From positions 186,001-250,000 of the forward strand of contig NZ_JHWJ01000002.1 of the NCBI RefSeq assembly GCF_000687555.1: a DNA stretch of 64,000 nt, written 5' to 3'. This DNA is from [Clostridium] aerotolerans DSM 5434 (GTDB lineage Bacteria > Bacillota > Clostridia > Lachnospirales > Lachnospiraceae). Numbering within the stretch: position 1 is the first letter of the stretch; the number at the start of each line of letters is the position of its first letter. The notes beneath the pieces were generated by a model. That model did no database searches and was not told the origin of the DNA. It saw only the letters and a program-made list of their open reading frames with translations. Position numbers and translations under genes: made by a program. Shown here in pieces: positions 9,241 through 17,404 of the stretch.

Positions 9241-10119
9241 TTATCGCGATGATACGATTATAAGCTTCTCTTCTATATACCGAATAAAATCTTCCAGCAT
9301 TTTTGATTTTCTCTTATTTTTTGAATAGATAAACCATGTATTTCTAGTAACCGGAGTTCCATCCCTTTTTGTTAAGGGTGTCAGACAAAGATCATGTTCG
9401 TTCACAAAGTTACTGGGCAGAAAACATAACGTGTACCCCAGTCCCTTGCCAATCAGCTGCCAGGCAAAATCAATAAACCCCACTTCCATACCCAAAGGGG
9501 GTTCTGTATGAAAATGATCCTGCCACCAATCACCTAAAAGCTCCTTGGTTCGGTCATTGGTGCTGTATGCAATCCACTGCAGATCGGGAAGCTGGTCCAT
9601 ATCGACCTTTTCCTTGGTAATGAGATATGCCTGATCCTCAGCAATCAGAACCTTATTAACAGCCCCCTCATAATCACCGCGGATAAAGGCAACGTCTACC
9701 GCTTCCTCTAACATCTTTCTGAACAGGATATTGCTTTGTTCATTCACAATGTGAAAATTTACATTGGAGTGGGTTTGATTGTATTGGTATAAAACATCAG
9801 TCAGAGTATATTTACTATAGGTGTAGGAAGAACCTATAACAATGGTCTCTTCACCGCTTTCTTTTAATTCGGCCAGTCCCCGATTGGTCTCTTTCATAAA
9901 ATCCAGATATACGTTTGCCTGGCTTGCCAGAAATTCGCCTTCTTTCGTAAACTCCAGGCCCTTTGGGGTTCTGTTTACAATGGTCACCTGAAATTCTGAC
10001 TCCATCTGCTTCAGCCTTTTTGTAAGGGAAGGCTGGGTCATGAATAACAGGCTGGCCACCTTTGACATATTTGGATTTTTGTAAAGCTCATACAGGATCA
10101 CCCAATCAGAATCTTTCAT
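9241..10119 (-). CDS. LysR-family transcriptional regulator
   Basis: A 292-aa LysR regulator: winged HTH at residues 1-60 (NPNMSKVASLLFMTQPSLTKRLKQME) and a substrate-binding effector domain from about 90. I prefer ATG 10119 (MKDSDWVIL), which has AGAGG 7 bp upstream; ATG 10149 is possible. It is the last gene of an operon with aconitase and isocitrate dehydrogenase, 25 bp after the latter. By analogy with CcpC, the citrate-sensing LysR of citB in Bacillus, it may sense citrate or a related tricarboxylate and control its own operon; this is inference. Confidence 0.88.
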   Translation of the reverse strand: MKDSDWVILYELYKNPNMSKVASLLFMTQPSLTKRLKQMESEFQVTIVNRTPKGLEFTKEGEFLASQANVYLDFMKETNRGLAELKESGEETIVIGSSYTYSKYTLTDVLYQYNQTHSNVNFHIVNEQSNILFRKMLEEAVDVAFIRGDYEGAVNKVLIAEDQAYLITKEKVDMDQLPDLQWIAYSTNDRTKELLGDWWQDHFHTEPPLGMEVGFIDFAWQLIGKGLGYTLCFLPSNFVNEHDLCLTPLTKRDGTPVTRNTWFIYSKNKRKSKMLEDFIRYIEEKLIIVSSR

Positions 10120-10201
10120 TGCCATTACCTCTTTATCCGTTTCCTCCATTTTATCAGACCTTTTCCTTCCATACAAGGAGGAAGTTACACGTGAAAAGAG
10201 G

Positions 10202-11386
10202 TTATCCTATTTGATCTATGGTATTAAGAAGGTAATCCGTAAATTCAGCGGCACTGGCATCTTCTTTTCTGGTCGTGACCACTGCTTTTTTCTCTGTCAC
10301 CGTACAAATATTGAGTGCCTGATCCAAAAGTGCTTTCTTTTCTCCAAATCCAATATGCTGGAGCATCTGCCCCATAGCCCGGATTAAGCTGCATGGATCT
10401 GCATATTCCCCTCTGCCCTGAGACATCAGATAGGGGGCTGTCCCATGGATTGCTTCAAACATGGCATATTGATTGCCCATATTGGCAGACGAGGCAGTGC
10501 CAAGCCCTCCCTGATGTTCCGCTGCAACATCGGTGACAATATCCCCATATAAATTAGGAAGAATGATTACTTCCATTTCTTTATTAAATTCTGGATCCAT
10601 CATTTTGGCACACATGGCATCCACGAACCGGTCCTGAACCTTAATTTCCGGATATTCCTCTCCCACCTTATGGACCATTTTACTGAAGTTTCCGTCAGTC
10701 AGTTTCACGATATTTGCTTTTGTCACCACAGTAATGTTCTTTTTTCCATTCTTTCTTGCAAAGTCAAACGCAGCTCTGGCAATGCGCTCACTGCCTCTTG
10801 TTGTCTGGATCTTAAAATCAATTGCAAGATCTTCATTCACCTGAATTCCCTTATTGCCCCAGATATACTCTCCTTCAATATTTTCCCGGAAGAATGTCCA
10901 GTCAATATTTTTTTCTGGTATCTTTACCGGGCGGACTGCTGCAAACAGATCCAGCCCTCTCCTTAGGAGGCTGTTGGCACTGATGAGATTTGGCAGCCCG
11001 TCTCCTTCCTTGGGCGTTACCATGGGGCCCTTTACCAGAACATGGCATTTTTTAATCTCTTTCAATACCTCCTCAGGCAGGCTGTTCAATTTTTCCACCC
11101 GGTTTTCAATGGTCATTCCTTCTATGGTCCTTAATTCTATTTTCCCCTGGTCAATTTCTTCTGAAACCAGCTTTTTTACCACCCGAAGCGCCTGTTCCAT
11201 GATAATAGGACCAATGCCGTCTCCAGGCAGGATTCCCACTATGATTTTTGGAAGCTCATTAAAATCCGTCACTTCTGTATTGGATTTCATGCGCTCAATT
11301 CTTTCATACTCTCCTTCAATTAAGCTTCCGAAGGTCTCCTGGGCTATTTTTCTGCTATCCATGATTTCTCCTTTTACTCCGGCCAT
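10202..11386 (-). CDS. NAD-type isocitrate/isopropylmalate dehydrogenase family enzyme
   Basis: A 394-aa beta-decarboxylating dehydrogenase, with ILPGDGIGP at about residue 51, FFRENIEGEY in the substrate loop and LYGDIVTDVAAE holding the metal aspartates near residue 280. Placed 3 bp after an aconitase, it is most likely isocitrate dehydrogenase making 2-oxoglutarate for glutamate synthesis in an anaerobe with a partial oxidative TCA branch. Homoisocitrate or isopropylmalate dehydrogenase activity cannot be excluded from sequence. ATG 11386 has AGGAGG 8 bp upstream, overlapping the aconitase stop; ATG 11362 with AGGAG is an alternative. Confidence 0.85.
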   Translation of the reverse strand: MAGVKGEIMDSRKIAQETFGSLIEGEYERIERMKSNTEVTDFNELPKIIVGILPGDGIGPIIMEQALRVVKKLVSEEIDQGKIELRTIEGMTIENRVEKLNSLPEEVLKEIKKCHVLVKGPMVTPKEGDGLPNLISANSLLRRGLDLFAAVRPVKIPEKNIDWTFFRENIEGEYIWGNKGIQVNEDLAIDFKIQTTRGSERIARAAFDFARKNGKKNITVVTKANIVKLTDGNFSKMVHKVGEEYPEIKVQDRFVDAMCAKMMDPEFNKEMEVIILPNLYGDIVTDVAAEHQGGLGTASSANMGNQYAMFEAIHGTAPYLMSQGRGEYADPCSLIRAMGQMLQHIGFGEKKALLDQALNICTVTEKKAVVTTRKEDASAAEFTDYLLNTIDQIG

Positions 11387-11389
11387 ATC

Positions 11390-13345
11390 TTATGCCTCCT
11401 GTGTCAGCTGCTTTTTTAAATAAGCCAGCTGTCCTCCGTTTAAGACGACCTCCATCTCATTGTCTGTGATGTCAAGCTTCACATCAAACTGAAAATGGCG
11501 TGTTTTATTCTTTATGGTTACGGTCCTTGTAGGAATCTGTTCCAGCAGGTTTTCGATTTCCAGTTCATCTTCCAGTTCCAATCCCTCGTAATCCTCAGAA
11601 TTTGCAAATATCATAGGAATGATGCCATGATTGATTAAATTCCCCTTATGAATTCTGGCAATGCTCTTTGCAATGACTGCCTTTACCCCAAGATACATAG
11701 GATTTATAGCGGCATGCTCTCTGGAAGAACCTTGTCCATAATTTTCTCCGCCAATGATAATGCTTTTTCCCATGGCTTTTGCACGCGCCGCAAAATCAGG
11801 TGCATAGCGATGGTAGCAGTACTGCGACATAAGGGGGATATTGGAGCGCATGCTGCTGAATTCTGCACTTGCCGGTGTGATGTCATCTGTGGAAATGTTA
11901 TCTCCACCTTTTAAGCTGATGGGGGCGCACAGATATTGCTCCGGTGCATCGGGTATTGGAAGGGGTTTGATATTTGGGCCCCTCACCACGGAAACCTCCA
12001 CTGCTTCCTCCTCTGAAAGGGGCTTTACGAGCATTCCGTCATCAACTGCGAATTCTTCCGGCTCTCTTACTTCTCCCAGTTTCCAGATTTCTTCTCCCAT
12101 AATATCCTCTGCCGTAGCAAAGGTACCAGCAATTGCGGTAGCGGCAGCGCTTTCGGGGCTTACCAAATAGATCTCAGCCGTAGGATTTCCTGCTCTTCCT
12201 TTAAAATTCCGGTTGGTGGTGCGAACGGCAATTCCTTTTGTGGCAGGAGTCTGTCCGATGGCACAGCAGGGACCGCAGGCAATTTCCAGCATCCTAACTC
12301 CTGCATCAAGCAGCATATCAATATATCCATCCTGCATCAGCTTTTTATATATCTGTTTTGACGCCACTGCACAGGTACAGCTTACCGTTTCATTTACCAG
12401 ATGACCCTTAAATACCAGTGCGGCTTTTGCTATATCAGAATAGCTGGCATTGGTACAGCTTCCGATAAATACCTGCTGCACAGGCTTTTTTTCCACATCT
12501 CGGATAGGCTTCACGTTATCTGGCTGGTGGGGACAGGAAACCAGAGGCTCCAGCTCACTTAAATTGATTTCCATACAGTCATCATATTCCGCATCTGAAT
12601 CAGGGATCAGCTCTTTGTAATCCTGTTCACGCCCCTGGGAGGCTAAAAATTTGCGAACCTGTTCATCTGCTGGAAAGATTGATGTTGTTGCCCCCGTTTC
12701 TGCCCCCATATTTGCAATGGTCGCCCTGGCAGAGACTTCTAACGCCTCAGCACCTGGTCCTACATATTCATATACATTTAAAAGGCCGCCTTTGATGCTG
12801 ACACGGCGCAAAAGCTCCAGAATGATTTCCTTGGAATTACAGCCTGGCTTTAATGCACCAGTCAAATTCACCTTTATGACCCTTGGCATGGTAAGGCGCA
12901 TGGGAACTCCTGTCATTGCGGTAGCCACATCCATGCCCCCGACTCCGATACAGAGCATGCCAATGGAGCCACCATGGGGCGTATGGCTGTCACCGCCCAT
13001 ACTGATTTTCCCCGGCACTCCAAACCGGGCCACATGGACCGAATGGCAGATGCCGTTGCCTGGACGTGATACATAGACTCCGTAGCGTTTTGCAACGGAC
13101 TGGAGATAAATGTGGTCATCCGGCGTTTTATGATCTACGTACAATAAGTTGTGATCCAGATAGCTGACGCTGCACTCTGTTTTTACGCGGTCAATTCCCA
13201 CCGCCTCAAAGGCCAGATAAGTCATGACTGCATTGATGTCATGGGTCAGTGTCTGGTCCACCTTTACAAATACTTCCTCTCCAGGAATCATGTTTCCTGA
13301 AACTAAATGTGATTCAATAATCTTATGTGTTAATGATTTTCCCAC
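11390..13345 (-). CDS. Aconitate hydratase (single chain)
   Basis: A 651-aa aconitase with the three cluster cysteines in GSCTNASYSD and ACGPCCAIGQ, the GGDSHTPHGG motif near residue 115 and the swivel-domain GGENYGQGSSREHAA near residue 535. It is shorter than AcnA (about 890 aa) and belongs to the compact aconitase class of anaerobes. Translation starts at a GTG with AAGGAGG 7 bp upstream. First gene of acn-icd-lysR. Role: citrate to isocitrate; no citrate synthase gene is in the window. Confidence 0.92.
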   Translation of the reverse strand: MGKSLTHKIIESHLVSGNMIPGEEVFVKVDQTLTHDINAVMTYLAFEAVGIDRVKTECSVSYLDHNLLYVDHKTPDDHIYLQSVAKRYGVYVSRPGNGICHSVHVARFGVPGKISMGGDSHTPHGGSIGMLCIGVGGMDVATAMTGVPMRLTMPRVIKVNLTGALKPGCNSKEIILELLRRVSIKGGLLNVYEYVGPGAEALEVSARATIANMGAETGATTSIFPADEQVRKFLASQGREQDYKELIPDSDAEYDDCMEINLSELEPLVSCPHQPDNVKPIRDVEKKPVQQVFIGSCTNASYSDIAKAALVFKGHLVNETVSCTCAVASKQIYKKLMQDGYIDMLLDAGVRMLEIACGPCCAIGQTPATKGIAVRTTNRNFKGRAGNPTAEIYLVSPESAAATAIAGTFATAEDIMGEEIWKLGEVREPEEFAVDDGMLVKPLSEEEAVEVSVVRGPNIKPLPIPDAPEQYLCAPISLKGGDNISTDDITPASAEFSSMRSNIPLMSQYCYHRYAPDFAARAKAMGKSIIIGGENYGQGSSREHAAINPMYLGVKAVIAKSIARIHKGNLINHGIIPMIFANSEDYEGLELEDELEIENLLEQIPTRTVTIKNKTRHFQFDVKLDITDNEMEVVLNGGQLAYLKKQLTQEA

Positions 13346-13422
13346 AAGTATGCCTCCTTATATGACTCTCCTATGATTTTATCCTCCCTTTATGCCCCTT
13401 GCATAATGAAATTTAGGAATGC

Positions 13423-13439
13423 TCTTATAAAAAATAAGA
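13423..13439. promoter_or_regulatory. Dyad upstream of acn, possible LysR operator
   Basis: TCTTAT-AAAAA-ATAAGA is a perfect 6-bp dyad about 80 bp upstream of the acn start, flanked by partly symmetric AGGAA and GGTTCC. LysR operators are AT-rich dyads of this size, and the autogenous LysR gene is in the same operon. The assignment is tentative, as any AT-rich stretch gives such dyads. Confidence 0.35.
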
Positions 13440-13464
13440 ATAGGTTCCTTTTGTCCTAAATATA

Positions 13465-13504
13465 AATAAAAAAAGACCAGAGCCCTTCTTTTAAGGTTCT
13501 GGCC
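13465..13504 (-). terminator. Terminator of the coiled-coil gene
   Basis: On the minus strand GGCCAGAACC, a loop and GGCTCTGGTC (one mismatch) are followed by seven T residues, about 60 bp after the stop of the gene at 13565. Confidence 0.8.
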
Positions 13505-13564
13505 TGATCATCGATTTAACTTCTTATAATGAATGATTATAATATGTTATCTCCCATGATTATG

Positions 13565-13807
13565 TTATTCTGCTAGCTCCGTTTTTGATGAGATCAACAG
13601 TTCTTTTAAATCCATAATAGACATCTCGTGCTCGTCCAATATGGAGGATACTTCTTTAAACTGTTCCAGTTTTATCTTATCTTGAATTTCTTTTTCTTTT
13701 TCCTCTAATGTAACCAGACAATCCTTATACTGTTTCATGGATTCTCTTACCTCTTTTAATTCCTCGCTCAGTTTTTCAAGCGGTGTCTTTCTTACTCCTC
13801 TTGGCAT
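13565..13807 (-). CDS. Small coiled-coil protein, function unknown
   Basis: An 80-aa charged protein that should be almost wholly helical: after the basic N-terminus MPRGVRKTPLEKL come heptad-like KEVRESMKQY, LVTLEEKEKEIQDKIK and DLKELL stretches. It resembles the general pattern of DUF4315-like small helical proteins, but I do not recognise it securely. AAAGGAG precedes the ATG and a terminator follows, so it is a monocistronic gene with real expression signals. The N-terminal basic patch could bind nucleic acid; that is a guess. It lies between the aconitase operon and an AraC gene and shares neither. Confidence 0.7.
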   Translation of the reverse strand: MPRGVRKTPLEKLSEELKEVRESMKQYKDCLVTLEEKEKEIQDKIKLEQFKEVSSILDEHEMSIMDLKELLISSKTELAE

Positions 13808-14010
13808 TTCGGTTCTCTCCTTTACAGTAATTATTTGTCAACCTTATATAACAAATATATGCCAGCTCTATTTCTTTTATTACCATACATACCCATTTTA
13901 AATAAGATTTATCTTAAACTTTTTTTGATATTTAAGATATTACTTAAACGTTAAGTTCAGGAATGGAACCATTTTTAAGGAGTCAAGAGTTTATAATTTA
14001 ACAATGTATT

Positions 14011-14985
14011 CTAAGGATTGGCTGTTTTATTCTTTTCCCTGTATTCTTTCGGTGACATACTATAATAACCTCGGAAGATTCTGTGAAAATAACTGGTGTT
14101 ATCATAACCTACAGCTATGGAAATATCGGTAACAGATAACCTGGTGTTGAGCAAAAGAAAGGAGGCCTGATTTAACCGTTTGATCTGTAATAACTCTTTA
14201 TAAGTCCGTCCGGTCAGTTTCTTTATGGCTCTGCTTAACCAGTATATATTATAGTTTAAGGATTTTGCAAGCTCCGTAAGTTCCCCTTCTTTATAATTTT
14301 CATCAATGAAGGTAAGAACCTGAAAAATAAGCTTTTGTTCAAAGCCTTCTCTTGTATGGCTGATCTTATCGGTATAATGCATCAGCTGCAAAAACAAGAG
14401 TCCCATGGTTACCTGATTGATGCTTCTTTTATTGGGCTGGTCGTAAAGTAAGGTCCATACCATATTTTCCACCAGATTCTGAATGGGAAGTACATCTGCC
14501 ACTTGAAAATGAAGGTAGCTGGCATACCGGGGATCAAAGCAGAGACTGCCCACTAAAAAGTCCCGTAAAAGGTTTTCTTCTTCTCCCATCATCTCAAAAG
14601 CAGTATCAAAGAATTCAGGAAGAATGATGAAATTCACCGCAATATCACCTTCTCCTGCCGGGAAAATCTCCTGATCGGCATGCTGATTTAAAAACAGAAG
14701 CTCTCCTGTTTTTAAAACCACCCTCTCTCCATCAATGATATGAGTCGTCTCTCCCTTGCACATGTAAATCACTTCAATGTAATTATGCTTATGCCTTGGA
14801 AAATGAACAAATCTGGTATGAGGCCGTATCCGAATCATTTTCCCGTGTTCCAGCATCTTTTTGCTGTCGATGACCAGATCTCTGCCTTCTGTATACCGCT
14901 TTATGTCTATCTCTGTCCGGCCGTTTATGATTTCCCGTTCCTCATCAGTTATGACTCCAAGACGGTCTATGATTTCCTGATTCAC
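14011..14985 (-). CDS. AraC-family transcriptional regulator with cupin sensor
   Basis: A 324-aa protein: an N-terminal AraC-type cupin (HFPRHKHNYIEVIYM, then GELLFLNQHADQEI) and a C-terminal pair of HTH motifs (ELAKSLNYNIYWLSRAIKKL and VTDISIAVGYDNTSYFHRIF). I take GTG 14985 as the start, since AAAGGAGG sits 9 bp upstream; a TTG at 15021 inside the preceding gene has no site. It probably binds a sugar or similar small ligand. It is third in a run MocR-MORN protein-AraC with gaps of 13-16 bp, suggesting cotranscription. No catabolic target lies in the same operon. Confidence 0.85.
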   Translation of the reverse strand: MNQEIIDRLGVITDEEREIINGRTEIDIKRYTEGRDLVIDSKKMLEHGKMIRIRPHTRFVHFPRHKHNYIEVIYMCKGETTHIIDGERVVLKTGELLFLNQHADQEIFPAGEGDIAVNFIILPEFFDTAFEMMGEEENLLRDFLVGSLCFDPRYASYLHFQVADVLPIQNLVENMVWTLLYDQPNKRSINQVTMGLLFLQLMHYTDKISHTREGFEQKLIFQVLTFIDENYKEGELTELAKSLNYNIYWLSRAIKKLTGRTYKELLQIKRLNQASFLLLNTRLSVTDISIAVGYDNTSYFHRIFRGYYSMSPKEYREKNKTANP

Positions 14986-15001
14986 AGGGCAAAGCCTCCT
15001 T

Positions 15002-15859
15002 TTAATCTGTTGAAAACTCAATAAAATTCTTCCATCGGTCTTCTTTTATGCCGCTCTCACTTAAGGTATATGCGTGATTTTCATCCTGGTCTGCCATCCG
15101 TTTATAAATGACTTTTCCCTCATCGTCATTTTCCTGAATCCAGCGGTCATCTGGCACGATAACTCCATCAGCCGTCTGAAAATCCCATTTGGCAGTCTCA
15201 CCCGAAGCATTGGTGGTGGTATAGATCACTTCCCCTTCCATGAGATTGTCTTTAAAATTTCCTTCTTTTGCGCTTTTCTTGTTAATGTCTCCGATTGCTC
15301 CGTCATAATAATTATAGCCGCTGGCGCCGCTTCCGTTCATCTTTCCCTGAGACCAGGTACCGTAAGAGTAATCATACCGCTTTCCTTCGTCAAGGGTAAT
15401 CACCTGGAGAGCCGTACATTTCCCCTGGGGCAGACCACCCGCAAATTCTCCATAAAAAACAGTGGTCCGCTTTAAAAACACCATGCCTTTTGCTCCTGTA
15501 ATCTCCTTTGATAAAGCGGTTCCATCATACATGATGGGAAACTCTGTCCAGCTAAGCCCATAGCTGTCTATCAGCCTGGCTGCTCCTTCCAAATCCCCGC
15601 TATCAAAATATGAAGTAAGGCTATTTAAAAACTCTTTATCCGCCTCCGTAAGGGGAACTTCTGCCTTATCAGCCACCGGTTCCCCGCCGGCTTTCTCCTT
15701 TGCCACAGGCGCTTCTTTCTCCGCCGGAGCCGGTGTCTTTTTCCCATTTTGAAGAGTGCCTGCCACGGATAAGAGAAATAGTAAAAGAGCGGTCAGTCCT
15801 ATAGCAGCCAGTACCCGGATATTTTCCTGTTTTTTAATTTCCTTCCATTTGTGATTCAC
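15002..15859 (-). CDS. Membrane-anchored protein with MORN-like repeats
   Basis: A 285-aa protein not recognised as a named family. One transmembrane helix (about residues 15-35, VLAAIGLTALLLFLLSVAG) is followed by a Lys/Ala/Glu/Pro-rich linker (40-70) and an extracytoplasmic domain. That domain holds degenerate MORN-type repeats: YGEFAGGLPQGKCTA, YGTWSQGKMNGSGASGY and EGNFKDNLMEGEVIYTT. Such repeats usually form beta-hairpin rods used for contact or scaffolding. It begins at a GTG with GGGAGGG 5 bp upstream and sits between two regulators, which suggests a surface or sensing part in one unit with them. Confidence 0.7.
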   Translation of the reverse strand: MNHKWKEIKKQENIRVLAAIGLTALLLFLLSVAGTLQNGKKTPAPAEKEAPVAKEKAGGEPVADKAEVPLTEADKEFLNSLTSYFDSGDLEGAARLIDSYGLSWTEFPIMYDGTALSKEITGAKGMVFLKRTTVFYGEFAGGLPQGKCTALQVITLDEGKRYDYSYGTWSQGKMNGSGASGYNYYDGAIGDINKKSAKEGNFKDNLMEGEVIYTTTNASGETAKWDFQTADGVIVPDDRWIQENDDEGKVIYKRMADQDENHAYTLSESGIKEDRWKNFIEFSTD

Positions 15860-15872
15860 AGCATCCCTCCCT

Positions 15873-17300
15873 CTATTCCTCCACCCTCCAGGCCTTTTTA
15901 AGAAGCTCTAGTCCTGTGGCAATCTCTTCTTCTTTCAGGCTTGCAAAACCCAGTACTATGGTCGGCGGGTAATTATTATGTTCCTCATGAATAAAGTATC
16001 CTGACATTCCATATACCTTAACTCCCGCCTGTTCTGCCTCTTTTATAAGCTCTTCTTCGGTCCTTCCCTTTAAATCCGTAAGCAGCAGATGAAGGCCTGC
16101 GTATTCCCCCTTTATGAGAAACTGTTCCTCAAATGGCTTAAGACCTGTAATTAAAACGTCATGCTTTGCCTTATATACGGCTCTCATCCGGTTTAAATGA
16201 CGCTCATAGTGGCCTTCCTCCATAAACTGATAAAGAATATTCTGGTCAATGCGGGAAACCGTGGAGGCATAAAAGCTTACCTTTTCCCGGTAAACTGCCA
16301 GCAAAGATTTTGGAAGCACCATATAGCTCACCCGAATGGCCGGTGCAATGGATTTAGAAAAGGTCCCGATGTAAATGACCTTATCCTTCTGATCCATACC
16401 CTGTAAGGCTGGAATGGGCTGTCCCTTATAACGGAATTCACTGTCATAATCGTCTTCTATCAGATATCTGCCTTCTTTTTTACAGGCCCAGGAAAGAAGC
16501 TCCTGACGGCGCTTCACCGGCATGACAATTCCCGTTGGATACTGATGGGAGGGCATAACATAGGCGGTATCAGCCCCGCTTTCCTCTAAAAGTCTTACAT
16601 CCATCCCCTGCTGGTCCATGAATACAGGGACTACCTGATAGTTTAAGCTATAGAAGACCCGGTATGCCTGTTTGTAGGTTGGATTTTCCATGGCTATGAT
16701 CCGGTCACTGGAAAGAATCTGGGACAAAAGCATAAGAAGGTATTCGCTTCCCGCACCAACAATAATCTGTTCCGCCAGACAATTCACGCCTCGGGCCGAA
16801 TGAAGATATGTGCGGATGGCTTCCCGAAAACCGGCCTCTCCTTTCGGGTCCCCGGTAACAAACATCTCTCTGTTATCATCCACCAGAGTATTTTTCGATA
16901 TCTTCCTCCAGGTATTGAAAGGAAATGCACCAAGATCAATACCTCTTGGCGAAAAATCCACAAGAAAGCCGGACCCGGTCCTGGAATCTGGAGAGCCTGA
17001 TTGTAACAGGGAAGCTCCCTTTTCTTTTATTTCCTGGCCGGTATGCACAAGGCCATCAATTTCCAAGACGTAATAGCCTTTATAAGGAACCGCCTCAATA
17101 TAGCCTTCTGACAGCAATTGTTCGTATGCCATCTGGGTGGTGCTCCGGCTCACCTTTAAATGCTCCGCCAATAATCTGGTGGAAGGAAGACGGGTCGCCG
17201 GCTTTAGATTACCTTTTTTTATCTCTTCTTTTATATAAGTGTAAATCTGACTGTAATAGGGAAGACCAGCCTGATTTTTCAGAGGAATCATCAGCTCCAA
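15873..17300 (-). CDS. MocR/PdxR-type GntR regulator with aminotransferase domain
   Basis: A 475-aa fusion: winged HTH of the GntR family (residues 10-75, LPSTRLLAEHLKVSRSTTQMAYEQL) joined to a fold-type I aminotransferase-like domain (about 115-470) with the PLP lysine in TFSKSIAPAIR and the EDDYDSEFRY motif. MocR proteins use bound PLP or its amino-acid adducts as ligand; targets include vitamin B6, GABA and amino-acid genes. No such gene is adjacent, so the ligand is unknown. The start is a TTG (AAGGAGG 7 bp upstream); the first in-frame ATG is nine bases further and too far from that site. Confidence 0.9.
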   Translation of the reverse strand: MELMIPLKNQAGLPYYSQIYTYIKEEIKKGNLKPATRLPSTRLLAEHLKVSRSTTQMAYEQLLSEGYIEAVPYKGYYVLEIDGLVHTGQEIKEKGASLLQSGSPDSRTGSGFLVDFSPRGIDLGAFPFNTWRKISKNTLVDDNREMFVTGDPKGEAGFREAIRTYLHSARGVNCLAEQIIVGAGSEYLLMLLSQILSSDRIIAMENPTYKQAYRVFYSLNYQVVPVFMDQQGMDVRLLEESGADTAYVMPSHQYPTGIVMPVKRRQELLSWACKKEGRYLIEDDYDSEFRYKGQPIPALQGMDQKDKVIYIGTFSKSIAPAIRVSYMVLPKSLLAVYREKVSFYASTVSRIDQNILYQFMEEGHYERHLNRMRAVYKAKHDVLITGLKPFEEQFLIKGEYAGLHLLLTDLKGRTEEELIKEAEQAGVKVYGMSGYFIHEEHNNYPPTIVLGFASLKEEEIATGLELLKKAWRVEE

Positions 17301-17404
17301 GATATCGCCTCCTTTTTTGCTTCCAATGGAAAAAATGCCCCACGCCCTTTCTTTCCTCGGTCATGCAGCACTTCTTCCTTTGACCGGCATCTAGCCTGTC
17401 ATCA

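Noticed and set aside
9240-9241. LysR gene as regulator of the rha operon
   Set aside because: A strong terminator lies between them and the LysR gene is cotranscribed with acn and icd instead.
10854-11423. A 189-codon plus-strand frame opposite icd
   Set aside because: It lies antisense to a well-supported dehydrogenase gene, has no ribosome site and no recognisable protein features.
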